A stretch of DNA of 64,000 nt from Gremmenia infestans (taxonomy: Eukaryota > Ascomycota > Leotiomycetes > Helotiales > Hamatocanthoscyphaceae): assembly GCA_032629725.1 (NCBI GenBank), contig JAFEVB010000023.1:310001-374000 (forward strand), in the 5' to 3' direction. The notes under the pieces are model-generated. The model was not told the DNA's origin and made no database searches. It saw only the letters and a program-made list of their open reading frames with translations. The stretch's first letter is position 1. Every line of letters begins with the position of its first letter. Shown piece after piece: positions 42,343-53,172 of this stretch. The position numbers and the translations under genes were made by a program.

Positions 42343-44207
42343 TCACTCAATTATCATTCTCATCGTTCCCCTTCCTTTCTCGGGTTGTGGTAACCCCAGC
42401 TCACGCCTCAAATCCGTATCCCTTCTATCAGTATCATACAACCTCATACCTTTCACGGCAGTGATTTCCCCGTTCCCATCCTTTTCCACTCGCACAAAGG
42501 TCCTTAGAATGTAGGCTATAGTCATGTGGACTTCAGCGTAAGCAAGTGGCTGTCCGAGGCATTGTCGAGTGCCTTTCGAGAGCGGGACAAGGTACTTGTG
42601 GTTTCCGGCTGGGATGTGCGCAGGTCGTTCTGGGAGACCGGCTGGTGTGGGAGTGGGGAGCCAGCGCTCGGGGATGAAGGACCAAGGCTCTGGGTAGACA
42701 TCTGGGGAGTGGTGGATTAGGGGGGCGTGCATGCTGACTGCTGTCTGTCAAATCGTTAGGAGTATTCCAAGTATGATGTAAAGTATGCAACGGGGAACGA
42801 ACATTAGGTGGGATGGTCCATTCTCCCACTTGCAGTGACTCGTGTGGCGCTGATCGAGCAAGACGGTATGAGACGCCAGTCACCAGCCGGAGAACCTCGT
42901 GAACTACCGCGCTCTGGGAGTTGTCAGTGCTCGAGTTACGATTACCCGATGTGTGAGGAAATTTTGTTCTTACCAGATACGGCAATTGTGCTAGTTCAGT
43001 GCCGTTTTTTGGCTTACTTATATCTGGCATTGCAGTTTCTAGCTCATCCAACAGCACACCCATCCTCTTCGGATCGAGCAACAGGTAAACAAGAGCAGAT
43101 GCGATTGATGTCGCGGTGGTAACAGTTCCCGCAGTCATTAGCAATTGAGCCTCCTGCCACAACCTGTCCACACTTTTGTCTGATTCAGGTAGGATAGGAC
43201 TATCAAGCAGATCATGAAATATTGTTCGATATTTAACGTCTTTGAAATCACCTCGAGATTTTATCGTCTCTTGGATCTTCTTGATGCAATGCTACATTCG
43301 TCATAGTAAGTGGAGGCCACATGAACTTGTATCGTTCTAGACTTACATGCTTCATTTCACTCAGTTTCGTTATCCCCGATCCAAAAACACTCGCCACCAG
43401 TATTTCTGGTAAGCGATCGAGCAGCTGGGGAAGCCATTGGGCTTGGACGGTGATATGTATATTATCAGTCATTGCCTCAGTACTCTCTATTACGACAGCA
43501 TTGAACCCAGGGGCCTCGATGTAGTTCTCGGTGGTACCAAAACAATACTCTGCGATGATATCGCTTGTCATAGCGCCGAAGGCTGGCTTCATCTCGATCA
43601 CGTCGCCAGTTTTCTGGTACTGACGGAAGACTGCAATTAGACGGGAGATGCAGTCTTCAATTAAAGGTTCGAGTCGGCGAAGAGAGCCTGGGGAGAAGAA
43701 GGCGCTGACAGCATTACGGCGAACACGGTGTTGCTCGTGTGAGATTGTGCCAAACATAGACTCGTGGTTGGACAATGCTTGTGACCAAGTTGGTGGCTTG
43801 TCTCGTTTGGTGTGAATTCCTGCGAAAAGAACATCGTAGAAGTCTGGATCAATGACGTGGAGTTCATGAGGAGAAATCCGGATAATTGGACAATCTGAAT
43901 CCACACTGTGAATATTCGATCTCGCGCTTAAAGAACTGGTAAAAGGAGAATGGTTTCGCTTACTATATTCCTTATGCAAGTCCCTAATCTTATACATATA
44001 TTGCCCATCTCCTGCAAAAATATCATAGTAAAGCATGTAACCATACGTCAACGCAGCAAGTTTTGGACCTGGAAATTTTGCATATCGACTGAAATAAAGA
44101 CGATGAATTGAAATTCCAAGGGGGTATAGGATGCACAAAGCAAATAGTGCACTCGCAAGGACGTATTTGGACGATAAGTCCACGCTTAAGTGTTTGAAGA
44201 TTGCCAT
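42343..44207 (-). CDS. Cytochrome P450 monooxygenase
   Basis: Five exons, 540 aa: 44207-43964, 43894-43347, 43291-42974, 42913-42803, 42744-42343, all phases consistent. The ATG at 44207 (MAIFKHLSVDLSSKYV) is preferred over one at 44330 because it opens directly into the membrane anchor (VLASALFALCILYPLGISI). P450 marks: PGPKLAALT, CPIIRISPHELHVIDPDFYD, HRVRRNAVSAFFSPGSLRRLEP, I-helix LLMTAGTVTTATSI (about residue 314), EVLRL (ExxR, about 376), PERWLP (about 435), and the heme loop LSKGTRQCLGQPLAYAE with Cys at about 467, where the usual Phe is Leu. It resembles class II secondary-metabolism P450s (trichodiene-oxygenase type). It lies 650 bp from the polyketide synthase relic, so it may have served that lost pathway. 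Confidence 0.92.
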
Positions 44208-44838
44208 CGTTGGATATACACAGAAATCAACACGGGGCAAACAGAAGCTTTTAATGTTAGAAGTGTATAATACGGGACTCTGACCAAAAGATAACAATCC
44301 AAAACACTTTTTGCTTACTTCTGCAGTCATACTGAAGGTGTCTCGTGGTATTACATTTTCTCGGGTAAAATAGAGGAAGACATGCAGAACAATAACATAC
44401 CGTTACACAAATGGGGATCGTTACTTGATATGACGAAGCATCTCGATCTTAAGTGGCTACGGTAATTTTGCACGGCTGTAGCTACCCTCACTCTAACTGC
44501 CGAGAGTACAGAACCCCTAATATGGGGTTGAAATCCGAGGTGGTGTTGGAAGATTGAGGAGACCGGCATGTGCCGCTGACGCTGCCACGGAGAAACCCCA
44601 TATGGAAAGTCAGCACCCATATGAGCTCGCCAGAACCATCCAATAGTGTTTCTCGTTATATTTTGTTGGGCTACTGCTGTGAGATGGAAATGCATTCAGT
44701 CTCTTGAACTTTGCAAGGGAGTGTGCGGGGAAACTTGCTCATATCAAATATGACCGAGTTTAATGGTGGCGAATAATCTAATTGCTGCTGGTAGGAATCG
44801 AGATAGATGATTAAGCGTTTTCAAATAGGATAATAACG
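44208..44838. other. Intergenic stretch, P450 promoter side
   Basis: No supportable gene. A minus-strand ORF at 44351-44695 has no recognisable features. Confidence 0.5.
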
Positions 44839-45042
44839 TACTCTGTCGGGATATAAGGGGTCATGGTGAGAGCCTTTCTAGTTATGTGACTTAGCGTAGC
44901 TTAGGTAAGCAAAGGAGGCATTACCTCTTCGCTTTAGTTATAACACTATAATCTTAGCATTATAATATAAACCACTAAAACTAGAATTAAGTCTTACTAA
45001 TATGCTATAGCAGAGTAAGAAGTGATCTCCCCTGTGATACCA
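44839..45042. mobile_element. MITE-like element, copy 1 (less mutated)
   Basis: About 200 bp matching a second copy at 50881-51082 over its whole length, including CTTAGGTAAGCAAAGGAGGC and AGAATTAAGTCTTACTAATA. It ends GTGATACCA. It contains an internal inverted pair AGGTAA...TTACCT. No ORF. Compared with copy 2 it keeps C and G at nearly all differing sites. Confidence 0.65.
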
Positions 45043-45975
45043 ATAATAAGTGCTCTATCTTTGATTATATTATACGCTGGCTGTCAAGCACTAATGCCAG
45101 GTTGTTCATACTGCGCAGCGTATCCGGGTGATTCACGCCGAGTACCCTTTCACTCAACTCTAGCGTCTGCCGGTACAGCTGATTCAACCGGCATGATCGT
45201 GGACCAGAACCAAGACTTCCACGTCCTAGTCATGACAGGAAAAAGCGAATGACAGCACACAATATCCTTTAAGCCGCAGGAGCTGAGCGACGACGAAGTC
45301 CAACCCGGTTCAGCAATGACTTGTATTGATGCTTTCTGACTGGGTGCGTCGTTAGAGAGTGCTGCAATAGCGAGATGGGTTTTGGCGCCGGTTCGATGGA
45401 GTGGATGGCGCTGCATGGCAATGGACGAGAAGCCATATAACGATAGTACAGCTCAAAGTTGTTTGTGCCTACCGAGAAGAGCTGAGTAACATGAGATTAT
45501 GAACACAGAAAGATTTCTTGGGCTATTGCTTGCGGACGTATGTGCGAAGGTAATCGTAATGGATAAGGAAGGGTTCTGCGTACAACCTACAGGGTTAAAT
45601 AAATGTAAAATAACGCCACCGGAGTTGATCAGTTAGATGCTAAGAGGAGATATCTTGACCAGGTGATTAGTCAGACCACTCGGATTTTCGATAGCATTTG
45701 GACTCGCTTAGCATTTATTTCGTCCTGGAGGTTATAAACCTCATTTTGGTGGGGCAGTCAGTGTTTTACGTCACGTGGGTTAATACATTTTTGGCGCATA
45801 AAGTACAGTAGTGAACAAGTCATTCAGCCATCCCATAACAGACTATAATATATGAGATCATAGATAATGTAGCCTAGCACGTGAGTCCATCCAACATTCG
45901 TTCTGGGACAAAGCTCGGCTGACTTGTCGTTGCCCACTGTGTGGGCGCGCGGGGAACCCTATTATTCACCCAGGT
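45043..45975. other. Intergenic stretch, no gene seen
   Basis: Short ORFs only. AT-rich with no recognised repeat partner. Confidence 0.45.
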
Positions 45976-46560
45976 ATGCTGCCTTATTATAGGAAGGGAG
46001 CTGAATATGAAATCGAGGAGATCTCGACTCAACAGAGACTTAGCGAGCTAGAGATACAGTGCGAAGAGAAGGACGAGGGGATCCAACAACAGAAGAGTGC
46101 GATCATTACTTTGGACGCAATAAGCTGCGACAAGGAGGAAGAGTTCCCAGGAGATGGCACAGAGCGAGGAGGGGGAAACGATACTAGAGAACAAGAAGAA
46201 AGCATTTGAGAAACAAAAGGAGGGTCAGAGAAGAGGACAAAAGTGCAAGAGGAAGAACAAGAGGACAAAGAAGAAAAGGAGTTCGAGAAGCTCAAGGCAG
46301 ACCAAGAGAAACAATTCAAAGGTCGAATGTGGAAGCTGGACCGGGACATGAAGAAACGAGAACATGGCAATATGAAGAGACCGACTGATCTGGGCGCTGA
46401 TCGTGAGAAGCTCATTGAGCAACTCAAAGAGCAAAAAAACTTAAGTGAGAAGCAAAAGAGAGAGTTGATAAGAGCTAAGGAAGAGTATGACGACCTGACG
46501 ATAGTTAAGAACTCATTCAAAGAAGAGACGCACAAATTGGGGGTGAAATTGAAGGCGTAG
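45976..46560 (+). pseudogene. Coiled-coil ORF interrupted by one TGA
   Basis: One plus-strand frame is open for 194 codons from 45976 to 46560 except for a single TGA at 46207-46209. Both halves have the same character: charged, Glu/Lys/Gln-rich, coiled-coil-like (QRLSELEIQCEEKDEGIQQQ before; EFEKLKADQEKQFKGRMWKL and EKLIEQLKEQKNLSEKQKRE after). The simplest reading is a CGA-to-TGA nonsense change in a coiled-coil gene. No family is recognised. Low-complexity composition could also give a long open frame by chance, and upstream exons were not found. Confidence 0.45.
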
Positions 46561-47061
46561 AGAACGAGTTTGTACTGGACAGTCAGTCAGCGGACTTCTT
46601 GCAGGGGGCCCCATTGATTGTTAACAATAGCAGCTCTTAACTAACTATGAACAGTAAGGAAGAGCTCGTCGCTGCGCCGACGGATCACTTGCAACGATAT
46701 TAGTATTTGACACGGTGCGAAATGTTCACATTGAGCCTGCCTCGCGCCAATGCTCCGACAAGGCACAACCAATGTTGCATGAAGTCGTAACAGATGAAAA
46801 GGTAATTGACAAAGAAACCCGAAAGTCTCCACGCAGATAAATGAGTGTTGGATAAGAAAATAATAGACATAATCCACTGCTATACCGGTTTTATGACTAA
46901 AGGTCATTTAAAAGGGCAAATCGCACTCCAAATTCCATCAACGTATACTATCAGCCAGGATAGAGTGCTCAGTGTAGAGTTACCCTATTTTGCGCCTACC
47001 AACTGTCTGATACGTTAATTATGTCTACTCTTTCCAGGTTTGATTGTGTTAGCTTACCGAA

Positions 47062-47421
47062 TTACGATCCGAGATTTTTCTTCCCAGCCTCCTCCAGCTC
47101 CTTTAGGATCCTGTCATACTCCGCAGCTGGATCCTTAGCACTGGTATCAAACGACGCAGTGGCAAGCTTTCCGTGGGTTGAGTTTTTCTTGACCCATTCC
47201 TTCAATGCCGGACTTTTAGCCTGTGAGTTGACCTGCAACACGACATTGAGATGCTTTGTGTTTGCGTCGTAATGGCCTGCGTCGATGCGGAACTGGAATT
47301 CAGCATCCTTGGTTCTGGAGGGAATAATACGGTTGCCTTCCACGGCTGTAGCTGCGAATTTGGCCGGAGCGTTCTTAATGCCTTGGGCCTTTTGGACGAA
47401 GGTTCCCAAAACCTTAGACAT
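47062..47421 (-). CDS. Small conserved-looking protein, 119 aa, unknown function
   Basis: Starts at MSKVLGTFVQKAQG (47421), preceded by CAACGCAACA, a good fungal start context; the frame continues upstream to 47484 without obvious coding sense. The composition is that of a real soluble protein: a basic N-terminal third (KNAPAKFAATAVEGNRIIPSR), a central AEFQFRIDAGHYDANTKHLNVVLQVN that looks like two beta strands, then LKEWVKKNSTHGKLATASFDTS and a C-terminal helix DPAAEYDRILKELEEAGKK. No signal peptide or membrane segment. I do not recognise the family. Confidence 0.65.
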   Translation of the reverse strand: MSKVLGTFVQKAQGIKNAPAKFAATAVEGNRIIPSRTKDAEFQFRIDAGHYDANTKHLNVVLQVNSQAKSPALKEWVKKNSTHGKLATASFDTSAKDPAAEYDRILKELEEAGKKNLGS

Positions 47422-47484
47422 TGTTGCGTTGGCTGAAAACATATTAGTTGAATTAAGCCAAGCTAGATATACTGCATGACCCAC

Positions 47485-48773
47485 CTAGTAGAGGGGATAG
47501 AATTCGGATAGGGTAGGGAAGTTGAAGCAAAGCAGTACTCTGATTCTGAAGCTGAAGAAGGACTGTAATTTATGACTTTTTGCTGAGTCTGGATGAAGTC
47601 TACTTTGAATTTGATGCGAATAAAGAAGTTGAAGTGTCAGTGGAATGAAGAGCCTTCACATTGGGACATTGTCCAGCTTCTTATATACCATGGATTGCTT
47701 ATCATCCACTTCTACAAGCAACGGACTACAAACATCCAACAGGACTAATAACGAAGCATGTTGCTTGGCGCCTCGCAAGTCAGCAAGCCAAAGCGATTAT
47801 TGGTGAGATGCAAAAGGCTAACTTTCGACTGGTCGCTTCCTGGCTCGTTTCATGCGCCGCTCGGCGGTTGGGTAGATCATTGTGCACAACTTGGAATAGG
47901 GATTGAGCGCTGAGAAGATTTGGTTGTTGGTTGAGGGGCAAGTTGATTCTTCTAAAAGCACGAGCGAGCGTCAGATATAGGATCTGTCCACTAAGCTAAG
48001 CCCTCTTGGGTGTCTATTTAGCACGTGACACTTGACCTCACCACAGCGCTTAGAAGCCCAGCCTCGCTTTCCAGGTCTCGATCATCAGATTGGTTGTGCC
48101 GTCTACAGCGTTTAACTGAATCAATAGCGCTACGCTGCAAGGAAGTTGGCGCGTTTCTCTTCGGGAATGATGGATGTTCTGGGGCTGCCTGTGTTGGTGC
48201 TAGGCAGCCCCGTGTCTAAAGTTAATACTACTACAATTCCACTAGCAACATACGTACTGAGATGGTACGGAGTATTACATATGCGATTGTGTAATTACGA
48301 ATAACGCTGATACGGTGCTTGATGATGGCAGGTGGGTACAAATCGCACGAAAACGCGTCGTAGATCTCTTACTGTTTGAACAGGATGCCAACAGCCCTAT
48401 TTAGATGAGCGGCGTGGTCGAACATGGCGTAAGCGCTCCAATAAGAGGCGGAACGGCGGGGGAGCGCGCTGGAGAAGGCGAGGTTCTGATTAGTAATCAA
48501 GCCAGATCCAGCGCGTGCGAACCGAGCAGTCGGGGAAATTCAAACCGTCGGCTTTCAATCTACCATATGATCGAGTTGGCGCACCTTGCTTCATGAAGGA
48601 GAGCCCAATTGAAATCCGACTTTACTCTTCCTGCAAAGCACCACAAGAATAACTTCGATCCAAGCATTCATACCTCCCACTGCCTCCAGGAAAAGAAACA
48701 TTTATGAGTCGTATTATATTAGGATTGCCGTGGACTACGGGTTGTTTGGTGCCCCATCCCTCCAGGACGCAGC
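47485..48773. other. Intergenic stretch, divergent promoters
   Basis: No gene seen. Includes the word GGTACGGAGTATTAC at about 48264 and an imperfect inverted repeat GGGGCTGCCTGTG...TAGGCAGCCCC at 48182-48211 able to form a hairpin. Confidence 0.5.
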
Positions 48774-50614
48774 TTGCACTCTTCAGTACATTTACTCCAG
48801 ACAAATTGTCGTCTCTTCATGCACATTCGCGGAAGCTCCATGAGCCGTCCGCTCATCACGCACAATTCCATTCTGCAGAGCAGACAATGGGCTCGATACC
48901 AGCAGCTCGTGAGCGCCATCCTCTACAACCCACCCCGTTTCTCTTCATCACATCAATGCACTAATGTGTACACAGGCCTTGATCCTCACATCTATACAAG
49001 CGGCCGATGGCTTCGTCGCGACAAGCTGGAGCGTGACTCGCGCTACATTTCCTTTGACTTCGACGCGCTTTGCAGGAGGGTTGTCGAACTTTGTCCTGGA
49101 GCTGTTTCCATCACGACTTACGATAAGAAAGAAGGGGGGTTCAACAGGGTCTTTATTTTCACCACCGACAATGCAAAACGTGTCGTGGCGAGGCTACCCT
49201 TCGCGCTAGCAGGACCGCCTAAGTTGACCACCAATTCCGAAGTCGCCACTATTAAATATCGTGAGTTCAAATCAAAACACCAGATAGAAATACAGCGCAG
49301 CGGCTAATCGCTATGCACGTCCTAGTACAAACCAATACCAGCATCCCTATACCGAAAATTCTTGACTGGAGCGATGATGTGTCAAACGCCATTGGTAGCG
49401 AATACATCATCATGGAACACGCCGCCGGTGTTCAATTGCACCAGAGATGGCCAACTATGGCTGGGGACCAGCAAGTAAGATGTATAAACGCTATATATCA
49501 GAAGGTCAAAGAAATGGTAGACATTAAATTTACAGCTTACGGGAGCTTGTATTTTGTCGATGCCCCGCTCGACTCTGGCTCCAAGCAGACTTTGAACCAG
49601 AGATTCTGCATCGGGCCCCATTGCGGAGCTGTCTATTGGAACTGCAACGTTGGTGAATCTAGATATTACCACAACACAAAACCCAACCAGGGACCGTGTA
49701 AGTTTTCGCGGCTCCTGTCCACTTTGGCACAAACAAACCACTTATAAATCACTTCAGGGCCTGATCTTACCGCATATTGTGACGGTCTCATTGATACCGG
49801 CCTTTCTAGGATCCCACCGGTCGATCCTGTTCTTCACAACCGACCGCGCTACCACGGATCCGTTAACGCGCACCTTCGCCTCCTGGAAGACGGTCGCGCT
49901 GTTATAAAGAAAATGTCCGGAGACCCTCGGATCCGGGACGCGGCTGCACCAACGTTGCTCCACCCTGATCTACATAAAAGAAACATATTCGTTTCGGATG
50001 ACGATCCTGCTGTCATTACAGGTATCATCGATTGGCAATCGTCTAGTATTGAGCCAGCGTTCTGGTATGCAGATGAGGTACCAGACTTTGCAAGCCCTGT
50101 TGCTCATCCCTCACTCGAGAATCAACTTGAGCCAAATAGTGAGCGATGCGCGAAGGCATTTGATGTTTGCACTCAATTTCTCGTCCCGAAACTGTCTGGC
50201 CCTAGATTGATGGATGAAGCCCTGTTCCGGCCGTTTCGCTATTGCTACAGGACGTGGAGGGATGGCGCCGTGGCTTTTCGTCATGAGCTAATCGAAACTT
50301 CACGGCACTGGAAGGAGCTGGGTCTTGCGGGCTCATGTCCATTCCCCACACCCACGCCCGAAGAATTAGCGATTCATCAGAAGGAATACAGAACATTTGA
50401 GGCAGCACAGGATCTGAGGAGCAGTTTGTCAAGCTTGCTTAATACTGCATCCGATGGATGGGTTCCGCCAGAGGACTGGGAAGCGACGGAGTCGGCCCAT
50501 AGGGAGGTGTTTAACGGAATGTTGCAAGCTGTATTGACTAACGAGAGTCCCGATGATGATGAACCCATAAAGGACGAAGGAGATCTAAGGTCAGTCTGGC
50601 CATTTGATATATGA
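48774..50614 (+). CDS. AIM9-like / aminoglycoside phosphotransferase-family protein
   Basis: Three exons, 571 aa from the first plausible ATG: 48774-49260, 49326-49697, 49758-50614; introns 65 and 60 bp. The N-terminus is Arg/Ser-rich and may be a mitochondrial presequence, as in yeast Aim9. Family blocks: YTSGRWLRRDKLERDSRYISFDFDALCRRV, GFNRVFIFTTDNAKRVVARLP (ATP-binding strand with Lys/Arg), EVATIKYLQTNTSIPIPKILDW, GSEYIIMEHAAGVQLHQRWP, WPDLTAYCDGLIDTGL, the catalytic loop LLHPDLHKRNIFVSDDDP and the metal-binding motif GIIDWQSSSIEPAFWYADEVPDF. This is the large fungal APH/choline-kinase-like group annotated 'altered inheritance of mitochondria protein 9'. Substrate unknown. The exact start is uncertain. 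Confidence 0.87.
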
Positions 50615-50880
50615 CAGGATCCTCCGGCTGTGACACAATGTTTCAAAGTGTTGTGTCACTATCCAGCTGCCTCGAGCTTGAAGTAAGCCAGGCGGAGAGT
50701 CATCCTAGCTTTCTAAGGAAGCGAAACAATAATTAAATTATATACGCGAAGTCACGTGCGGATGCACCACGTGCCACGCCTTAACATCGGGTGGAACCCG
50801 TCACAAATAGCTTTAATAATCTAGCAGATATATCAACAGAAGATAACCTAAAGAGGCAACCTAACTATAGAAGAGAGTAC

Positions 50881-51082
50881 TAGTATCAGGATGTAAGAGG
50901 TTATAGTAAGAGCTTTTCTATTTATATAACTTAGTATAGCTTAGGTAAGCAAAGGAGGCATTACCTTTTCGCTTTAGTTATAATACTATAATCTTAGTAT
51001 CATAATATAAATTACTAAAACTAGAATTAAGTCTTACTAATATGCTATAGCAGAGTAAGAAGTGATCACCTCTGTGATACTA
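50881..51082. mobile_element. MITE-like element, copy 2 (RIP-like mutated)
   Basis: 202 bp bounded by TAGTATCA and TGATACTA, an 8-bp perfect terminal inverted repeat. Read as GTATCA...TGATAC, it is flanked by TA on both sides, as after insertion of a Tc1/mariner-type element. Nearly every difference from copy 1 (44839-45042) is C-to-T or G-to-A in this copy, for example AGCGTAG to AGTATAG, GGTGAGAGCC to AGTAAGAGCT, and AACCACT to AATTACT. No ORF. Confidence 0.65.
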
Positions 51083-52172
51083 ACATACTCGATATCTCGC
51101 GTGAATTTGGATGAAAAATGACTTACAGAACGTGCGTCCTTTCTTCTGGCAGCCAGCAGCAGCAGCACCCAACTCGAATAAAAGTCTCCTCTTTCTTACC
51201 AGTGACAAGAAGACCCGGATAAAATTACAAAGACGACCTGTATCCCAAAGTTCTCGCTGATTCTCTAATGAAGATAAATCATTAAGTGAAAACACCGCTA
51301 TGCCGCACAGCAGGACTAACGCCTATCAGAAGAGCCTCTTTACTACCTACCCCGCCATGCTACCCCCATCTTAAGCTGCCCAACTATCGTCGTGCTGCCA
51401 CACTATAACAACTGTTTTCAGTAAAAACCAATTAAACACCGCTGAGATATCGCAGAGCATCAGATGTATGCTTCTCTCGAGTAATTGGGTTGTCTGCCAA
51501 GTATCGATCTTCAAGCTGTATGATTTCTGCTCCCACACACTCTTTTGCGGCCTGCTGAGGGGCAAAAAGCTATCTGAAATGCACCTTACAATTAGAGATT
51601 TCGGCTTCTGTGAGAATCGTTACAGTGGTTTAGGCTGGTCCTGGACAGAGAAAGTGGCAGTCATACTGGAGGCATTTTTAATATGCCACTGGGCATGGAA
51701 CACTTAGATTTGGTGCTGCTTTTCGTGTACAACACGAGTCAGGATTCAATGAAGGAGCGCGTAAACCACCTATATTGACCACAAGCTTTTGTTGAGAAGC
51801 TTTTACAGAACAGCAAAAGAATACGGGCTATATGAAAATTACTATATATACACATTTCGTAACCTTGACTTGAGGCATACCGGACTTCTCTTCAAGTGAT
51901 ACATTTGTAGTACCCAGAACGTGATATCTATCTTGACCACCTACTCAGGCGGTCGATGTGAGGTAGAAAACCTTTTGTCTATTTATTGTTTAATGCAGTC
52001 TATAACTATAATATAATATGTACAATTGTGCCGGAAGTCAATCGGAAGTCATCTCAAATATTTACACTTGAATCTTCAAGTTCATGGCACTGCAACTAGA
52101 AACATGTCAGCACAAGCTCTTTTTCTTTTCCATACAAGTCGTTTGCCAGTCCAAGTAGGGTTTGCTTACAGC
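51083..52172. other. Intergenic stretch, no gene seen
   Basis: About 1.1 kb, AT-rich with short ORFs lacking recognisable features. Confidence 0.5.
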
Positions 52173-53172
52173 TTATAAAGTGTGATTGCGAAAGAAGTCC
52201 ATGATAATAGGCGTAGCATCATAACTTGTCGAGTTCTTGCTCGGCCAGATATGGCCCAACCCAGCCGTCTTGTAATGCTGCACCAACCCGAAATTCGGGT
52301 CACTAGAATCGTTAGGAAACTTCGATCTCGTCACCTTGCCACTATACAAATCATAAGTAGTTATATTCTCCAACCCAAGACCGTCGCGGTAGCTCCACGA
52401 TCGCACCCAATGCGACACCTCAGGCAAACAATCTCCATTTTTTGATTCTCCACCATAAGGGATTGTTGTGTCGGCGTCGCCGTGAAACTCGATGACTGGG
52501 ACAATACGATCGCCTTTGTCGCAGGGGACTTTGACGGCTGTAGGTGCACAGGTGCTTGAATTGATGTAATATGCGCCGGAGACGGGTGCGAAGGCGGCGA
52601 TTTGGGTGTTGACTGATGAGTCGCAGGCGAGGGTTGCGGTGAAGCCGCCTCCGATGGACATTCCGGATGCATAGATCTTGGAGGTATCGATGCAGTAGGT
52701 TTCCGTGAAATTGCTGATCATGTCTTTCACGAATTCAATGTCATTGAAACTTGTGTTTGCATAGGGTGCGCCTTGCCATGCATCCTATTTTCGTAGTCAG
52801 AGGTCCGTAGCTTATAAGTCGGAGGGGAAAGCTTACACTTTTTCCTTGTGGATATACTGCAATACCGTTGGGGTTGAAGGTTTCGTTTGAAAACTGGCTG
52901 ATAGTCTCCTGACCGGATGCATCGCTCCCATGGCCATGGAACGAAAAGATCAACTCGGTAGGAGTGGTCGAGACGTATGTGGAGGGAATGTGAATACGGT
53001 AGTCTCGAGCGGTCCCATCGCTTTGCCTGAATGCCACTTTCACACTGTCTCCTCCTGGAGTTTGATCCTTAGGGAGAGCATGGTTGGCCGTGCAACCTGA
53101 GCTGGGTGCTGCAATGGCCGTGCCGAGGGCATTAGTGAGAACAAAGAGCGTGGTGAGTATTGAAGCTGACAT
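52173..53172 (-). CDS. Secreted feruloyl/acetylxylan-type esterase (polyhydroxybutyrate-depolymerase-like fold, CE1)
   Basis: Two exons, 315 aa: 53172-52837 and 52784-52173, intron 52 bp. The ATG at 53172 is chosen because it starts directly a signal peptide (MSASILTTLFVLTNALGTAIA, cleavage after AIA). The mature protein has RDYRIHIPSTYVSTTPTELIFSFHGHGSDA (oxyanion region), AVYPQGKSDAWQGAPYA, the nucleophile elbow IYASGMSIGGGFTA (G-x-S-x-G), VIEFHGDADTTIPYGG (Asp) and GLGHIWP (His). These are the blocks of fungal feruloyl esterase C/esterase-PHB proteins that free ferulate or acetate from plant cell-wall xylan. Several Asn-x-Ser/Thr sites fit a secreted glycoprotein. The preferred ester is not shown. 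Confidence 0.9.

Noticed and set aside
48182..48211. GC-rich inverted repeat considered as a terminator or small RNA
   Set aside because: An isolated hairpin in a fungal spacer with no T-tract or conserved RNA features; left as a note only.
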